Below, piece after piece: positions 43,536 to 54,292 of a stretch of 64,000 nucleotides of DNA. The position numbers and the translations under genes were made by a program. The notes below the pieces were generated by a model, which saw only the letters and a program-made list of their open reading frames with translations, did not search any database and was not told the origin of the DNA. Every line of letters starts with the position of its first letter. The first letter of the stretch is position 1. This stretch comes from Seminavis robusta (lineage: Eukaryota > Bacillariophyta > Bacillariophyceae > Naviculales > Naviculaceae), in NCBI GenBank assembly GCA_903772945.1, contig CAICTM010000005.1:177001-241000 (forward strand), read 5' to 3'.

Positions 43536-46188
43536 ATGACCAACAAGAAGACAATGGTTGATGATTGTCTAGATGAAGATGGCACCAGCGTCACATCCGT
43601 CAACAGCAGCAGCGCCGCCGAGGAAGATCAGGAGCTCCTTCGAGTCATCCAGAGTATCGCAACAAAGTTTGTCAACACGACGGGGTATCCCAAGATCATT
43701 AGTCTTTTGGCAGAACATCCAGAGGGATTGACACTGAACCAACTGAAAAAGAATTGCAATCTTGGCTTTGTCTTCAGTGAAGCCAAAAAAGCGGGGAAAG
43801 ACTTTATCCCCCTTCCTCAGTTCTTGTCCCACATAGACGGTGTTTGCGTCCGAAGAATCGAAGGTCGCGACATGATCTTTCCAGACGATGACTACTCCTC
43901 TGCCGCTGCGACACCAGCCTTGCCCGTCACGACGATTCCAGCCATCACTACGAATGGCTCATCCCCAAGACCTGGAGCCGCCGAACTACTCCAACTGCTT
44001 GCCGCCAAGTTCCCACAGAATTCCTTTCCGACCAACCAAAAGGATCTCAAGGCGGCCGTGCTCCCCTTGTCCAGAGCCACACCCACCATATCCACGTGGC
44101 TGTTGAGTGGCATTGACATTAGCAAAAAAATTGGTGTACAACGGACCGAAGTCATTCGACGTGTCCTGAATGAATTCAAGAGAATCGGCTGTGTCAGTGG
44201 TACCAATAGAGACATCCAGTGGCATAGCGCTGCCATTTCTACCATCCTTCGCCAAGAACCGTCCGCCACGGAGACGCCCGTCCCCATGGAAGCGTCTTCG
44301 GCTGACTCGTTGCATCTGATTCATCTGATTGATACCACGGACAAATTAGACCAAGTGTGCGCGACGTTCCCCTTTAGCGGAGGAGCCACCAGCCAAGAAG
44401 AAGAAGACGATTGTGTCGTGGCGGTAGACTGCGAAGGAGTACCAGACAATCTTTTCCTAATCCAAGTTGGCACTGCCAAGAATGGAGCATACCTGTTTGA
44501 TTGTGTCAATCTAGGAGCCGAAGCGGTATGCAAGGCTCTTACTCCTCTGCTGACATGCACGGGTATTACCAAGCTGTTTCATGATCTTCACAATGATGCG
44601 TTCGCCCTGTCGCGCATTGGTGGAGTGAAGAACCTACACGGTTGTTTGGACACACAACTAGTCATGGAAGCACTTTCGGGAAAAGTCATCACCGGGTTCA
44701 ACCATATGTTGGACCACTTTGATCAGGAGAGTCATCCGCTCAAGCAGCAATTCAACAGGGAGAGAATCAACCAAGGCCGACTCTTTTCGGTACGACCATT
44801 GGCACCGGATGTGTTAAAGTATGCCGCTCTGGATGTGAGTCTTCTCATGAAAGCAAAAGAACGCATCCTGAACGAGCTGGCGGGGCCCTTACGAAGCACC
44901 ATTCAACGTGCATCGGATCGACGAGCTCATCAGGCTGCCACGGAATTATCGACCGGCAAACGCCGCATTTGCTTCAATGTGGCCAAGTCGTATGCCATGG
45001 CGTCGTTGGAGCTGCTGCAGGAACAAGAGCCGGAAAACATGCAAAAGCCGGTCCCGTTGGTGGTATCCGATGACAGTCACGTTCTGCTAGAAATGCTGCC
45101 ACCGGATTTGCGCGCAACCCTGGATGGGCAAACGGACCGCCTGTGCGATATCAATCTCGACAAAGGCCGGCAACCTCTGGCATGGGTGGACGGGAAACGG
45201 ATCCACCTTGGATCCGACGAAAATCGTCTGGTGAGCGCGCAAGATATCCAAGGGGTTGTGGAACAGCTAGTAGGTGGTTTTGGAAGCGACAATCGGGCAG
45301 GGCTGGAGCGGCAACTGCATCGTGTCGCAGCCATTCGCAACCGACAAGATGACATTATTGGTCTGACGCTCCGAGTCGGACGTCATGTCACTGGCAATGC
45401 AGCCATGATCTCGGACTTGCTCCTTAATGACCCAACCAAGTCGATACTGTTTCTGGGAGAGGCCGGATCGGGTTCGACAACCGTGCTGCGCGACGTGACA
45501 CGACAACTGGCGGAACGATTCAATGTCTGCGTGGTGGACACGAGCAATGAAATAGCCGGTGATGGGGACATTCCTCACCCGTGTATTGGCCAAGCCCGCC
45601 GCGTGATGGTGCCAAGCCTCGACAAGCAAAGCGACGTCATGATCGAATGTGTACAGGTAAGCAAGCGACAGCTCTAAATGGGATGCGATGGCGGACGGCA
45701 TTTGACAAGCTACCAATCATGGTCCTGTCTACTAGATTCGATTCACTCACCTCCTTTCCACTGCGCCCCAGAATCACACACCCGAGGTCATGGTAATTGA
45801 TGAGATTAGTAGGCCCACGGAAGTGGAAGCAGCTCGGATATGCAAACAACGAGGAGTTCGACTGATTGCCTCGGCGCATGGCGACCTCCGCAAGGTGATC
45901 AAGAATCCAGAGCTTCGGGGGCTGATCGGAGGCATAGAGACAGTGACGCAAGCAAAACAGGGATCCAAAAAGGCGGGAAACATCCAGAAGTTGAAAGATC
46001 AACGGGCAGGTCCACCATGCTTTGATGTGATTGTGGAGCTGAAGAAAGGGGCCCATCATGAATGGCGCGTCACTTTGGATGCTGGAAAGGCCGTCGATCA
46101 AGTTCTGGAAGGGCAAAACTACTTTGTTCAGGCCCGCACACGTGATCCTGAGAGTGGAGCATTGGCAATGGCTTTGGACGAGGTTTAG
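43536..46188 (+). CDS. Fusion of a 3'-5' exonuclease domain and a Ycf45/SpoIIIAA-like ATPase
   Basis: Exons 43536-45656 and 45772-46188 (phase 0) give about 845 residues. The N-terminal 270 residues hold an LQGF-like helical module (AEHPEGLTLNQLKKN) and a linker. The RNase D/EXD1-type exonuclease domain follows: VAVDCEGVP (D298, E300), LFHDLHNDAFALSRIGG and YAALDVSLL, with all expected acidic residues. From about residue 590 the protein matches the Ycf45/SpoIIIAA P-loop group: GRHVTGNAAMISDLLLN, GEAGSGSTTVLRDVTRQLAE, VVDTSNEIAGDGD, PHPCIGQARRVMVP and, across the splice, PEVMVIDEI as Walker B. The Walker A Lys is replaced by Ser (about residue 647). The fusion suggests a nucleic-acid processing role, perhaps organellar, but no clear targeting peptide is visible. 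Confidence 0.88.
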
Positions 46189-46369
46189 GAGGATGATTGC
46201 CGTTGGTAATAATGATGACTAGCTAGCACGTAGCAGGAGACCAAGGAACGTCCTCCTGTGGTTTCCTTTAGAATAAATCAATGAATAGAATCGCAGCTTT
46301 ACAACCAGATCAATAGCCAATCTCTACGGCGGCAAGCTAGAATTGCTGCAACGACGTCGTCTCCTGTTG

Positions 46370-47248
46370 TTAGTCAAATTGAAAGGTGCAACTCTTGCCC
46401 TGAGCTTGTACAAAGTGGCCGAGCCAATTCAATCGATCTTCATCAATGGCAAATTTGTTGACGCCCAGTAGTAGACATTCTTCCACCGCTTCTTCGCATT
46501 CCTCGTTGGTATTGTTGGAAATATCCACTACCAACCTAGATTTCATGGTGGGCCCGGGAACGTCCAAATAGGACAATTCCTCACAGAGTTCCAAGATATC
46601 GTTGCCGTGCTTGCCGCGTTCGCCAACCACAAAGACGTAGTCTCCTCCTCCTGTATCGTCCAAAGTCTGTGCCACTCCACTGGCCATTATCATGGCATCT
46701 CCGTCGTCGCGGCAAACGAGTGCAGTGGTGATGGAATTCTCGACACATGTGGCAATGTCGTCTGCCACTGAACCAGAAGAGGTATCTGACGTCTCGGATC
46801 CATAGTCAAACAGAATGGCGACGTTCTTGTTCGACTGAACACTGTTTATTAGTTGGAGATTGTTGTTACCTTGCTGTTGTTGATGCAGTGCAGTGAAAGG
46901 CAGAAAAACAGTGAAATCTTGGGGCCAAGCAATGGCGTCGAGAGAGGATAAAAGTTCTGCTGGAACCTGTACTTGCGGCAAGCAGACTACTCCACCAAGA
47001 CCACTTCTACTGGCTACCAAGGATGTCATTTTTCCTTGTGTATAGTCCATTGCTGGACCGGAGAGATATCCAGAGATGACATTTTCGTCATGGACGGGTA
47101 CATGCATTCCAGACTGTGAATCATAATACGTGGAAAGCGGTCGACATCCTCGTTTCCAAGGCAGGAGCCGAGCACCTCTGGCATTAGAAGTGCCTTGATC
47201 AGCTATTTTCCTTCCTGAATATACTAGTAGTTTCCTGATAGACAACAT
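46370..47248 (-). CDS. Hypothetical protein, probably organelle-targeted, 292 residues
   Basis: Intronless. The N-terminal 40 residues are basic and Ser/Arg-rich without acids (MLSIRKLLVYSGRKIADQ), like a mitochondrial presequence. The body is alpha/beta with several hydrophobic strands (VAILFDYGS, YVFVVGERGK, SRLVVDISNNT) and acidic helices (EECEEAVEECLLLGVNKFAI). Its layout of alternating strands and helices suggests a Rossmann- or TIM-like fold, but no catalytic motif was recognised. It ends in a short, clean tail. It lies between two unrelated genes and shows no sign of decay. Confidence 0.65.
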   Translation of the reverse strand: MLSIRKLLVYSGRKIADQGTSNARGARLLPWKRGCRPLSTYYDSQSGMHVPVHDENVISGYLSGPAMDYTQGKMTSLVASRSGLGGVVCLPQVQVPAELLSSLDAIAWPQDFTVFLPFTALHQQQQGNNNLQLINSVQSNKNVAILFDYGSETSDTSSGSVADDIATCVENSITTALVCRDDGDAMIMASGVAQTLDDTGGGDYVFVVGERGKHGNDILELCEELSYLDVPGPTMKSRLVVDISNNTNEECEEAVEECLLLGVNKFAIDEDRLNWLGHFVQAQGKSCTFQFD

Positions 47249-48056
47249 CCTTTAAAAATGTACTAGCTAGTGTTGATGGCAGACACTGTTACCTTCACAA
47301 CAAGAACGACAACAACAAGAGCCTGGAAGAGGGTTTCGGATTTGGGAGTGTGACTGCCGGATAGTGACAGTCATCGCCGCCTCTTCTTTTGGATAGATTG
47401 ACGTCAGGATGGCCGCACAGTTCTCCCAAGGCATTGGAAGCAAATTCCCAACAGAACCTACACTAACGTACGGTAGGGGGGGGGATTAGAGTAGGGAAAT
47501 TATCTACGGAAGCCAGTCGGGACTACATGTACCTGACCGCACTCGGACCCAGCCAGCTATCTATGCATAGCTCCTCCCAGAGATCATCCACTCCACCACC
47601 AACAAGCACGTCTTGGTGCTTGTCCAGAACGGAGAGCTTTGCAGAGGGAGTGGGTTTGGTCATCCACATCAGTAACAAGGCAGGCTTGCAGGGAGCAGCT
47701 TGTCCGAGCTGTGATGATTCGATTCGATTCCATTCAATTCGATTCATTGGAAATTGATCCTGGGGAGCGAGCTTTCTTCACTGGTTTCGATCTAGCAGGA
47801 GAGAAGACTGTCGCCATTGGGGTATTGGCCTTCCATGTGACTTACATGCAGGCACTCATCAATCCTTGGTGATTTCTTTGGATGACAAAGACAAGAGGAG
47901 GCTTTAGTTTTGCTTGCTGCTTGTTTATTGTGATCCAAACTATCTACATGACGGACATGGTGGGTGTCTATAACTGTGCAGAGTGGTTCCCCGCTACCCT
48001 TCAAACGAAGCTCAAAGTCTACGATCAGGATGTCGTTGCATGGATTGATGGTCTTC
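47249..48056. other. Intergenic, no supported gene
   Basis: Contains a GATTCGATTCGATTCC-type low-complexity run (47717-47750) and a GGGGGGGG homopolymer near 47477. Open frames on both strands have no domain. Confidence 0.45.
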
Positions 48057-49253
48057 TCAGCCATCAGTCTTGAAGCCAACCAAGCGGGAGATCTCAGCAT
48101 TGGCATCCAGCCCTGCCATGCTTCTGGCCTTGTTGGCTGATGATGCAATCTGAGCAGTACTCCAGAATACAATGTTGGGTGTACCATTCTCGCCCTTCTT
48201 GTCATCGAAAACAATGACGATTGAGGCAACAACGGAATCATCATCTTCTTCTGAGGTGCTTTCATACCTCCGCGTCCATGAGTCCACCGAAAGGACAGAT
48301 TCTGGGAATACTTTGGGCCCAAAGAGAGCTCTTCGGAACGCTTTCCTGGGTTCGTTGGTTCCTCGCTGCCACCAATCCAATATGGATTCTCCGTTCTTGA
48401 GCGTCAGGGACCATTCCTCGCCAAAGTCAAACGGGGTCCACGTTTCGGTTGCAATGGGTGATGCAAAGGTAACGTGTTCGTCTTCTTCTTTTGAATTCAA
48501 TGAGACTACGCCGCCATCTCTAACTTGAACCAAACATTGCGAAGCAGCGCTTTGCTCGGCAATCTTTTTGGTTCGGCCAGTGGCTTCTACGTGAAAATTC
48601 TGAAAGACTGCTGTGGCCAAGAAGCGTGGGTTGTGATCTGTTCCTCCGTGACGGTCTACTTCGATACTTCCACCCATTCGCAGCAAGGTTCCTTTAGGGT
48701 TGAACAGGTTCTTGTCTGCCTCCTGTCCTTGTTCAATCAGCCATTCCACGAGATTCTCCACAGCCGCATGATCATCTACTGCTGCCACGGCAGCTTCCAC
48801 CAGAGTACCCAATTTGTGTTGTCCCAAGTTGGCTTGCCGAGCCCATTCCGTGTGGACTGGATTGGGTAGAATTTGGGACAATCGATCTGCCATGAATTCG
48901 TTGGATAGCACCACGGAAGCCAGTATGCTGGCACTTCCTTGGTCGTAGACATCCGTATCAGCGTTGTCTTGGACGGATGATGATGATACGTTTCGTTGCT
49001 TCTTTTGTATCCACCTGGCAAAAGATGCTCCCAGGATTTTATCTCCTACAAAGGCAGCCAACTTGGGATCGTTGTTGCATTTGTTGTCCTTGCCTGGGAT
49101 TATTGCTTCCGGAGGTATCTTTTCAACCGCATTGTGCCAGACGCCTAGCGTGGATACCGTCCGCTCCAGAGTACTAAAGTTTCTATTTCGTTTTAGGGTA
49201 AAGCACCGAGATACTTGATGATGGTACCGATACCGGTAGCTGCGAGCAGACAT
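48057..49253 (-). CDS. Ribonuclease III-like / mL44-type mitochondrial protein
   Basis: Intronless, 398 residues. The first 35 residues are Arg/Ser-rich with no acids, a probable mitochondrial presequence. A divergent RNase III-fold domain follows (about 60-200): AAFVGDKILGASFARWI ... ASVVLSNEFMADRLSQIL ... GTLVEAAVAAV. Next is a dsRBD-like segment (FNPKGTLLRMGG ... FHVEATGRTKKIAEQSAASQ). The RNase III signature ERLEFLGD is not preserved (it reads NDPKLAAFVGDKIL), so catalysis is doubtful. This matches mL44-type proteins, RNase III relatives that became structural parts of the mitochondrial large ribosomal subunit. The C-terminal 150 residues (FGEEWSLTLKNGESILDWWQ onward) are an extension not recognised. 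The left TIR of a repeat element begins about 70 bases upstream of its start. Confidence 0.7.
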   Translation of the reverse strand: MSARSYRYRYHHQVSRCFTLKRNRNFSTLERTVSTLGVWHNAVEKIPPEAIIPGKDNKCNNDPKLAAFVGDKILGASFARWIQKKQRNVSSSSVQDNADTDVYDQGSASILASVVLSNEFMADRLSQILPNPVHTEWARQANLGQHKLGTLVEAAVAAVDDHAAVENLVEWLIEQGQEADKNLFNPKGTLLRMGGSIEVDRHGGTDHNPRFLATAVFQNFHVEATGRTKKIAEQSAASQCLVQVRDGGVVSLNSKEEDEHVTFASPIATETWTPFDFGEEWSLTLKNGESILDWWQRGTNEPRKAFRRALFGPKVFPESVLSVDSWTRRYESTSEEDDDSVVASIVIVFDDKKGENGTPNIVFWSTAQIASSANKARSMAGLDANAEISRLVGFKTDG

Positions 49254-49637
49254 GGTTCAACTCAACATGCAGGAAGCTTTGGTTATCGTGAAGTTCACAA
49301 AGGTTCGTCAACAGAGTAGGGTGAATTTGGTGCCATTTCCTTGGTGCGGTGCTCCTAAAGGAGAATGGCACCTTCCACTTCAGTTGAAGTTGTTAAGTCC
49401 TCAGAAGAACCTAGTGTTCTTAAGTATTTAATGAGTAGCCAATTATTTAACCAGTGAGAGACTCAAAGACTTAACGCAAATGTACCAAGTGTGTCTTTTG
49501 TGGGAGGACGCAGAGAAACCAGCCTGTACAAAAATGAAATTTTACTTTTAGGTAAAAATATTAAAAGTAAAAATTTAAAAGCCTTGTTATTAAGAATCTA
49601 CATGGCATGTTGACTGAGGACTCATGTACCAATACTA

Positions 49638-49675
49638 CATGCTGGTGCTGCTGGTGCTGGTGCTGGTGCTGCTGT
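49638..49675. repeat. (GCTGGT)n microsatellite
   Basis: Tandem TGCTGGTGCTGGTGCTG units inside the candidate TIR element. Confidence 0.85.
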
Positions 49676-49812
49676 TGATCTATAGCTACTAGCTAGCTAG
49701 CTATCAATGACTGAGTTACAAGTAGGTTTTATCTACTACAGAGTAATCATTAAAATTCTACTAACACCAAATTAATTGTATTGCTCTAGAGCTTGATTCA
49801 AAGAAGCAATAC

Positions 49813-49861
49813 CATCTTGTTTGACTGACTTGGATCATCATCTTGTTTGACTGACTTGGAT
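49813..49861. repeat. 23-bp direct repeat pair
   Basis: CATCTTGTTTGACTGACTTG followed by GAT occurs twice (49813-49835 and 49839-49861) with three bases between. Confidence 0.9.
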
Positions 49862-50044
49862 GAATCTCACAGAGCTCAGCTGTTGGAAAAGAGGCAGGTG
49901 CCACTGCAGTGATTTAAGTGCTGCAAAAGCTTAAAAACTAAATGTAACTCATTATAAACAGTGTTGCCGTTGCTCTGTTGTCCCTATAGAGTTGTTTACA
50001 ATACAAAGCTGTTGAAATGACGACCACGTTAGTCGTCCTCCAAT

Positions 50045-50136
50045 GTTCTACGCCAGTTACATCAGTTGCACGCCAGTTACGTCAGTTACCCTACGCTAGT
50101 TACGCTAGTTACGTCAGTTACTCTAGTTACGCTAGT
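50045..50136. repeat. Degenerate GTTACG(T/C)(C/T)A tandem array
   Basis: About nine imperfect units of the form CAGTTACGT / TAGTTACGC. It lies at the right side of the candidate TIR element. Confidence 0.8.
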
Positions 50137-50297
50137 TGAAGTGCCCCAAATTTTGGTGCAGTGCGGTGCGAGGACGGTGCAGGAGAACTGCACCGGCACC
50201 AAATTATGGCACCAAATTCAACTGACCCCGTCAACATGACCTCTCTTGGTCAAAGAAGTGTCCACGGCGACACGGCCACCCCTTGCAACAACTTACT

Positions 50298-50371
50298 ATC
50301 GGGCAGACCCCAGTGATCTCTGACCCTGTTAAATATACCGGGCAGACCCAGGTGATCTCTGAACCTGTTTA
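50298..50371. repeat. Direct repeat pair around GGGCAGACCC
   Basis: CGGGCAGACCCCAGTGATCT and CGGGCAGACCCAGGTGATCT are each followed by CTGA(C/A)CCTGTT; two units about 40 bases apart. Confidence 0.85.
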
Positions 50372-50372
50372 T

Positions 50373-50423
50373 TGTGGTGGTGGTTGGTTTTGGTTGGTTG
50401 GTTATCCTTAGGGTTAGAGTTTA
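50373..50423 (+). repeat. Direct repeat with TTAGGGTTAG core, left copy
   Basis: TGTGGTGGTGGTTGG followed by GGTTGGTT words and CCTTAGGGTTAGAGTTTA. The same arrangement occurs at 54949-55009 in the same orientation, about 4.6 kb away on the other side of the Crypton-like element. Confidence 0.8.
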
Positions 50424-51237
50424 ACTATAATCTGTCCGGTGATATCCTCGTAGAGCTGGTACATTTTCTACACAAGCGTTAATTTGCCGGATGAGATGTA
50501 AGCGTTGAAGTAGGGTCAATCGTATTTCGAATCTTCTTTTTCAATCGTTTTTCATGTGACACCCGGAGTTAACGGAAAGTAAGACTCAATTCGCATCTTA
50601 CTGCTTATTTCATAGTAAATTTTGCACGAATCAACCGTTTCTCAAGACGGTTTCTTTTCCATGTGTTTTTTTCCAAGATGGATGTCATAGGATGACGTGT
50701 ACACAGTGAAATAGTAGGGAAAAAAATCGCACATCTTTGGAATTCTCTATAAGAAAAGAACATTGACTGGAAAAAGCCATCTTGAAGATGGGATTGGAAT
50801 TTCTTCGCGTTTCCAACGTACATCAGCGACCATGTGTTTAAAATTTCGAAAAATGTGTGTCAATCGTACGATTCAATTAAATAAACCATATCTTTCAGCG
50901 ATAAACTGTTTTTTCCACTTTCTGACATAATTCTATGACTATTCAGTGGCATCGAGAAGATGACAATTTGTAGTTGTTGCTATCATTTTGGGTTTTTATT
51001 CAACGTAAGCTAAAGAGAAGACCAACAGTCGGAACCACTCCGAGCATGCAAGAAAGAAAGTGTCAGGTTTTTTCAGTTCGAGGAGAAAAGGAGTATCCAA
51101 AATTCTTCATAAAACAGCCAGCCAAACATCGAAAAGGGTAATCTATGCCCTCTACAAAAGCCATGTCCTCTACAAAAGCCCCATGTCAAGTCAAATGAAA
51201 AAGATATCGACCATGACGTTTCCGGGTTTCCATCGTT

Positions 51238-53842
51238 TCAGCCCTGAAGATTTCCCTGGGGCGCTACGCCGTTATGATTGCCGGCCGGTACCAAAATCCC
51301 ATTTGCATCCCGGACCCAAATCTCCTGCTGTTGTGGAGCAGGTTGTTGTTGTGGCAAGATTTGTTGTTGTTGCATCTGCTGTTGTTGCATCTGCATCTGT
51401 GGGACAATGATTTGTGGACCCACTTGATTCGCATATTGTTGCTGAAGAAATGTCTGACTAAATCCCATACCCATCATGGCCGGATTGAATCCCATCATGG
51501 GGTATTGCATCATCATTGGCATCTGTGGTTGCATCATCGACATTTGTGGTTGCATCATCGGCATCTGTTGTGGGACCGCCATCGCCATCTGCTGTTGTGG
51601 GACCGCCATTGCCATCTGTTGTTGTGGGACCGTCATGGCCATCTGTGGCTGCATCTGTGGGACTGCCATCATCTGTCCACTAGCAAAACTCGCCTGACTC
51701 CCAGCAACACTCGCTGTTCCACCACCAACCGCCAATCCAAAAACACTCGCCGATCCAGCAAGACTCGCCACCCCACCACCAACATTGGGAAAGGCGGCAA
51801 TCGATCCGGCAACCGAACCAGCGACAACCGATCCAGTGGCATCTCGTCGAGCCAGCTCCGCCAAAAGTTCATCTCGCGACATCTTGCTGTGGTCCTTGCT
51901 GCCTTCGGTCAATTGGGAATTCGCATCTTCCTCTTCTTCTTGAGTGGAAACAATCTCTGGAATTTCTGTGGTTGCCGTTTTGGCCTTCTTCTTCTTCTTT
52001 CCTTTGGCGGCAGTCTTGGTTCCTCGCTTTTGGGCAGCGGGTTTCTTGGCATCCTCGTCATCATCGTCTTGAGCGGCGATCACATCATCTGTCCCACGCA
52101 ACGCCTGGTGAGCTTTGAACAGACCATCACTTGTCAAGCGAGCATAAGGAAGTTGACTCTTCTCGCACTTGTGTCGGGCCATCTTCAATCGAGTCTTGAG
52201 ATCGACGCGAGCTGCATGGAGTTTTGTGATTCCGTACGCTCGCCAACCATGATTGGAAATGTCTTCCCAATTGGTCAAGCCGCACATCTTCGCTAGTTCC
52301 TTGGTGAACCCATTCAGCTTGTGGTAGCCAAGATTCTTCGTGGTGTCTCCGTGCTTCGCGGGACAAAACCAAACATCACGTTTCGCCTTGGTGGTGTACT
52401 CCTTTCGTTGTTTGGCGGTGGCAATCTTGGCGAAAAATTTGACCGCGTCTGGATGACACTTTCCCTTGAAGAAACGGATGACCTTGACCGGACAGAGTAC
52501 ATCATGCGGATTCTCCATACACTCAATGCAGCGATCTTCTTTGTTCAACGCCGATGGATTCACGAGATTGAGTCGGTTGGTCTTATCTTCCGGGAGAACG
52601 AAGGCTTCATACTCATTGCCGGCGAGCTCTCCAAGTCTTCGATCGTAGACACCTCCATATGTCTCTTCGTGCAAAAGATTCGCCTTCTCCTTGCCTCCAC
52701 GGAAAAGGAAAAAGCGACCAAGCACATAGAGCAAAACGTACAGGAGATGCTGCGGATTCGTCCAGGGTTGGAGTCTTCCGTCACGAATCGCCTCCCGAAT
52801 CTTCGCATCCGCCAGTCAATCGCTGATTTGTAATTCTTGACTCCGAACTTGGGATCACTCTTCCGAATCAGGTACCACTTGGTGATCATGAAGCCGTGGA
52901 ACTGTCCCTTCTCATTGAAATCTTCTTTGTATTTGTATTGGATGCCGCGAGCTTTGAAGAAGAAGAACAAGACTTTGATGTATTGATCGAAGACAGTTGG
53001 TGCGAGTGGTTTGCCCTTGTTTGGTCCACTCAAACATAGCCATTTCATTCCGCACAACACGAGACAATGATTGAGAATTGTGTGCTTGTCAATGTTCTTT
53101 TCTCCACTCAAGATGTTGAAGAAGGCGTAATCCATCTTCTTTCCATTCGCATAATTGGCCGGTTCTTGCTTCAGAAGATTCGCCAAGATGTCACCTCCAT
53201 TTTCCTTGATGGTTTTGAAGAACCGATTCACACACCGGGTAATTTTTGCAGCATGTTCCTTGGAGACTTTCCCTTTGTCTTTAGCTTCATCCAACAGCTT
53301 GAGGTCATCTTCAGTCAGTTCCATGGATTCATATTGATTTCCAGCTCCAAGGCACCAGCAATGGCAGCGGCGGAGTTGAGTGTTGGAGTTGGCTGCTCCT
53401 CTTGTGGAGTTTCTTGTGTTGGCTCATCTTCCTCTGCTGTTGGTGAGGCTGTGTCCTGATTTTCCTCATTTTCCAAGGAGACTCTAGCAGGTCGGTTGCT
53501 GATTGGTGGTGTGTTTTCTGCACCGCCAAAGTCAATGGTACATGGGAGGTTGGATTGGAAGACGTTTGGATCATTGGAAGGAGGAGGATTGGCAAAGTCA
53601 AGAAGTGTGGCCGCAGCAGTGCCTTGAGTCAATGGTGGGGGTGGAGGCAGAGGCGGAGCAACAGTCGCGAAGCCAAGGAGTGTGGAAGCTGCGGTTCCTT
53701 GCGTCATCGGTGGAACAAGTTCTGCTTGTTCATCTTGAGGTTCTTCCTCATCACCACTGCTCGGAGGAGACGTTGCCGGTACAGGAGGAAGAATGAATTC
53801 TCCGTCGTCATTCATCATGTCATTGGACATCTTCTCGTACAT
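51238..53842 (-). mobile_element. Crypton-type tyrosine-recombinase DNA transposon
   Basis: Minus-strand coding block in three consecutive frames. The first, 53842-53315, is a Pro/Glu-rich acidic leader with two TQGTAA(S/A)TLL repeats. The second starts at 53324 and overlaps it; it is a helical core-binding-like domain (VNRFFKTIKENGGDILANLL, YIKVLFFFFKARGIQYKYKE). The third, to 51238, is the catalytic domain: FRGGKE (box I Arg, about 52690-52703), HGWRAYG (box II His-x-x-Arg, 52240-52251) and LPYARLT (Tyr nucleophile, about 52143). This is the RHRY set of eukaryotic Crypton recombinases. A Lys-rich linker and a Met/Gln-rich tail (QQQMAMAVPQ repeats) end the protein. No reverse transcriptase is present. 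Frame steps may be introns or decay; element ends are not defined. Confidence 0.7.
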
Positions 53843-54290
53843 TCAGTACTGAATCCTACAGCAGTAAATCTTTCGAGTGAATGACCTGCTACTGGAGATG
53901 GCTTCTGTCGATGGCCAACGAATGGGCTATTGTTGAGTTTCTTCAATGGAGCAGTGGGCAGTTGCGGAGTCTAACGTGTCAGTCTAGTGCTAACAACAGC
54001 TTGTCTAACAGCTTACTGAGTATCACTCAGATTATCACTGTACAGATTACGCACAAATGACGGCCCTCTTCATTGACAGCCTCGGTGTCGGCTGCGATCT
54101 CGTCTTTGTCTCGGCTTCCAGGCCTTCGGCCTTCCTTTTTGCCTCGCCTGCAGCCTCGATCTTGCCTCCTCCTCGTCTTAAGATCTCCGGCCTGCGCGCT
54201 ACTGTACGCGCTACTCGGCTTCGCCTCGGAATTGCGCGTCCATAGCGCGCGGCCGTCGATCTTCAATTTAGCGGACCGTTTTTCTACAAA
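53843..54290. other. Region upstream of the recombinase with a GC-rich patch
   Basis: 54060-54255 is far richer in G and C than its surroundings, with GGCCTTCGGCC hairpin-like words and GCGCG strings. A minus-strand frame (54266-54027) is basic and without a domain. Confidence 0.45.
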
Positions 54291-54292
54291 AT

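Larger units (their letters stand above)
49321..50219. mobile_element. Candidate non-autonomous TIR element (MITE-like), about 0.9 kb
   Basis: Left end GAATTTGGTGCCAT (49323-49336) is a perfect inverted match to ATGGCACCAAATTC (50206-50219). The similarity extends inward imperfectly (TTGGTGCGGTGC against GCACCGGCACCAA) for about 30 bases. No coding frame lies between. The interior has a GCTGGT microsatellite (49638-49672), a 23-bp near-tandem duplication (49813-49861) and degenerate GTTACG repeats. A clear target-site duplication was not found, so the boundaries are provisional. Confidence 0.5.

Noticed and set aside
50405-50423. Telomere remnant
   Set aside because: Only one and a half TTAGGG units are present, inside a longer dispersed repeat; not an interstitial telomere tract.
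51274-52296. 340-residue plus-strand frame rich in His, Leu and Trp
   Set aside because: Antisense of the Met/Gln-rich tail and catalytic domain of the recombinase; repetitive because the other strand is.
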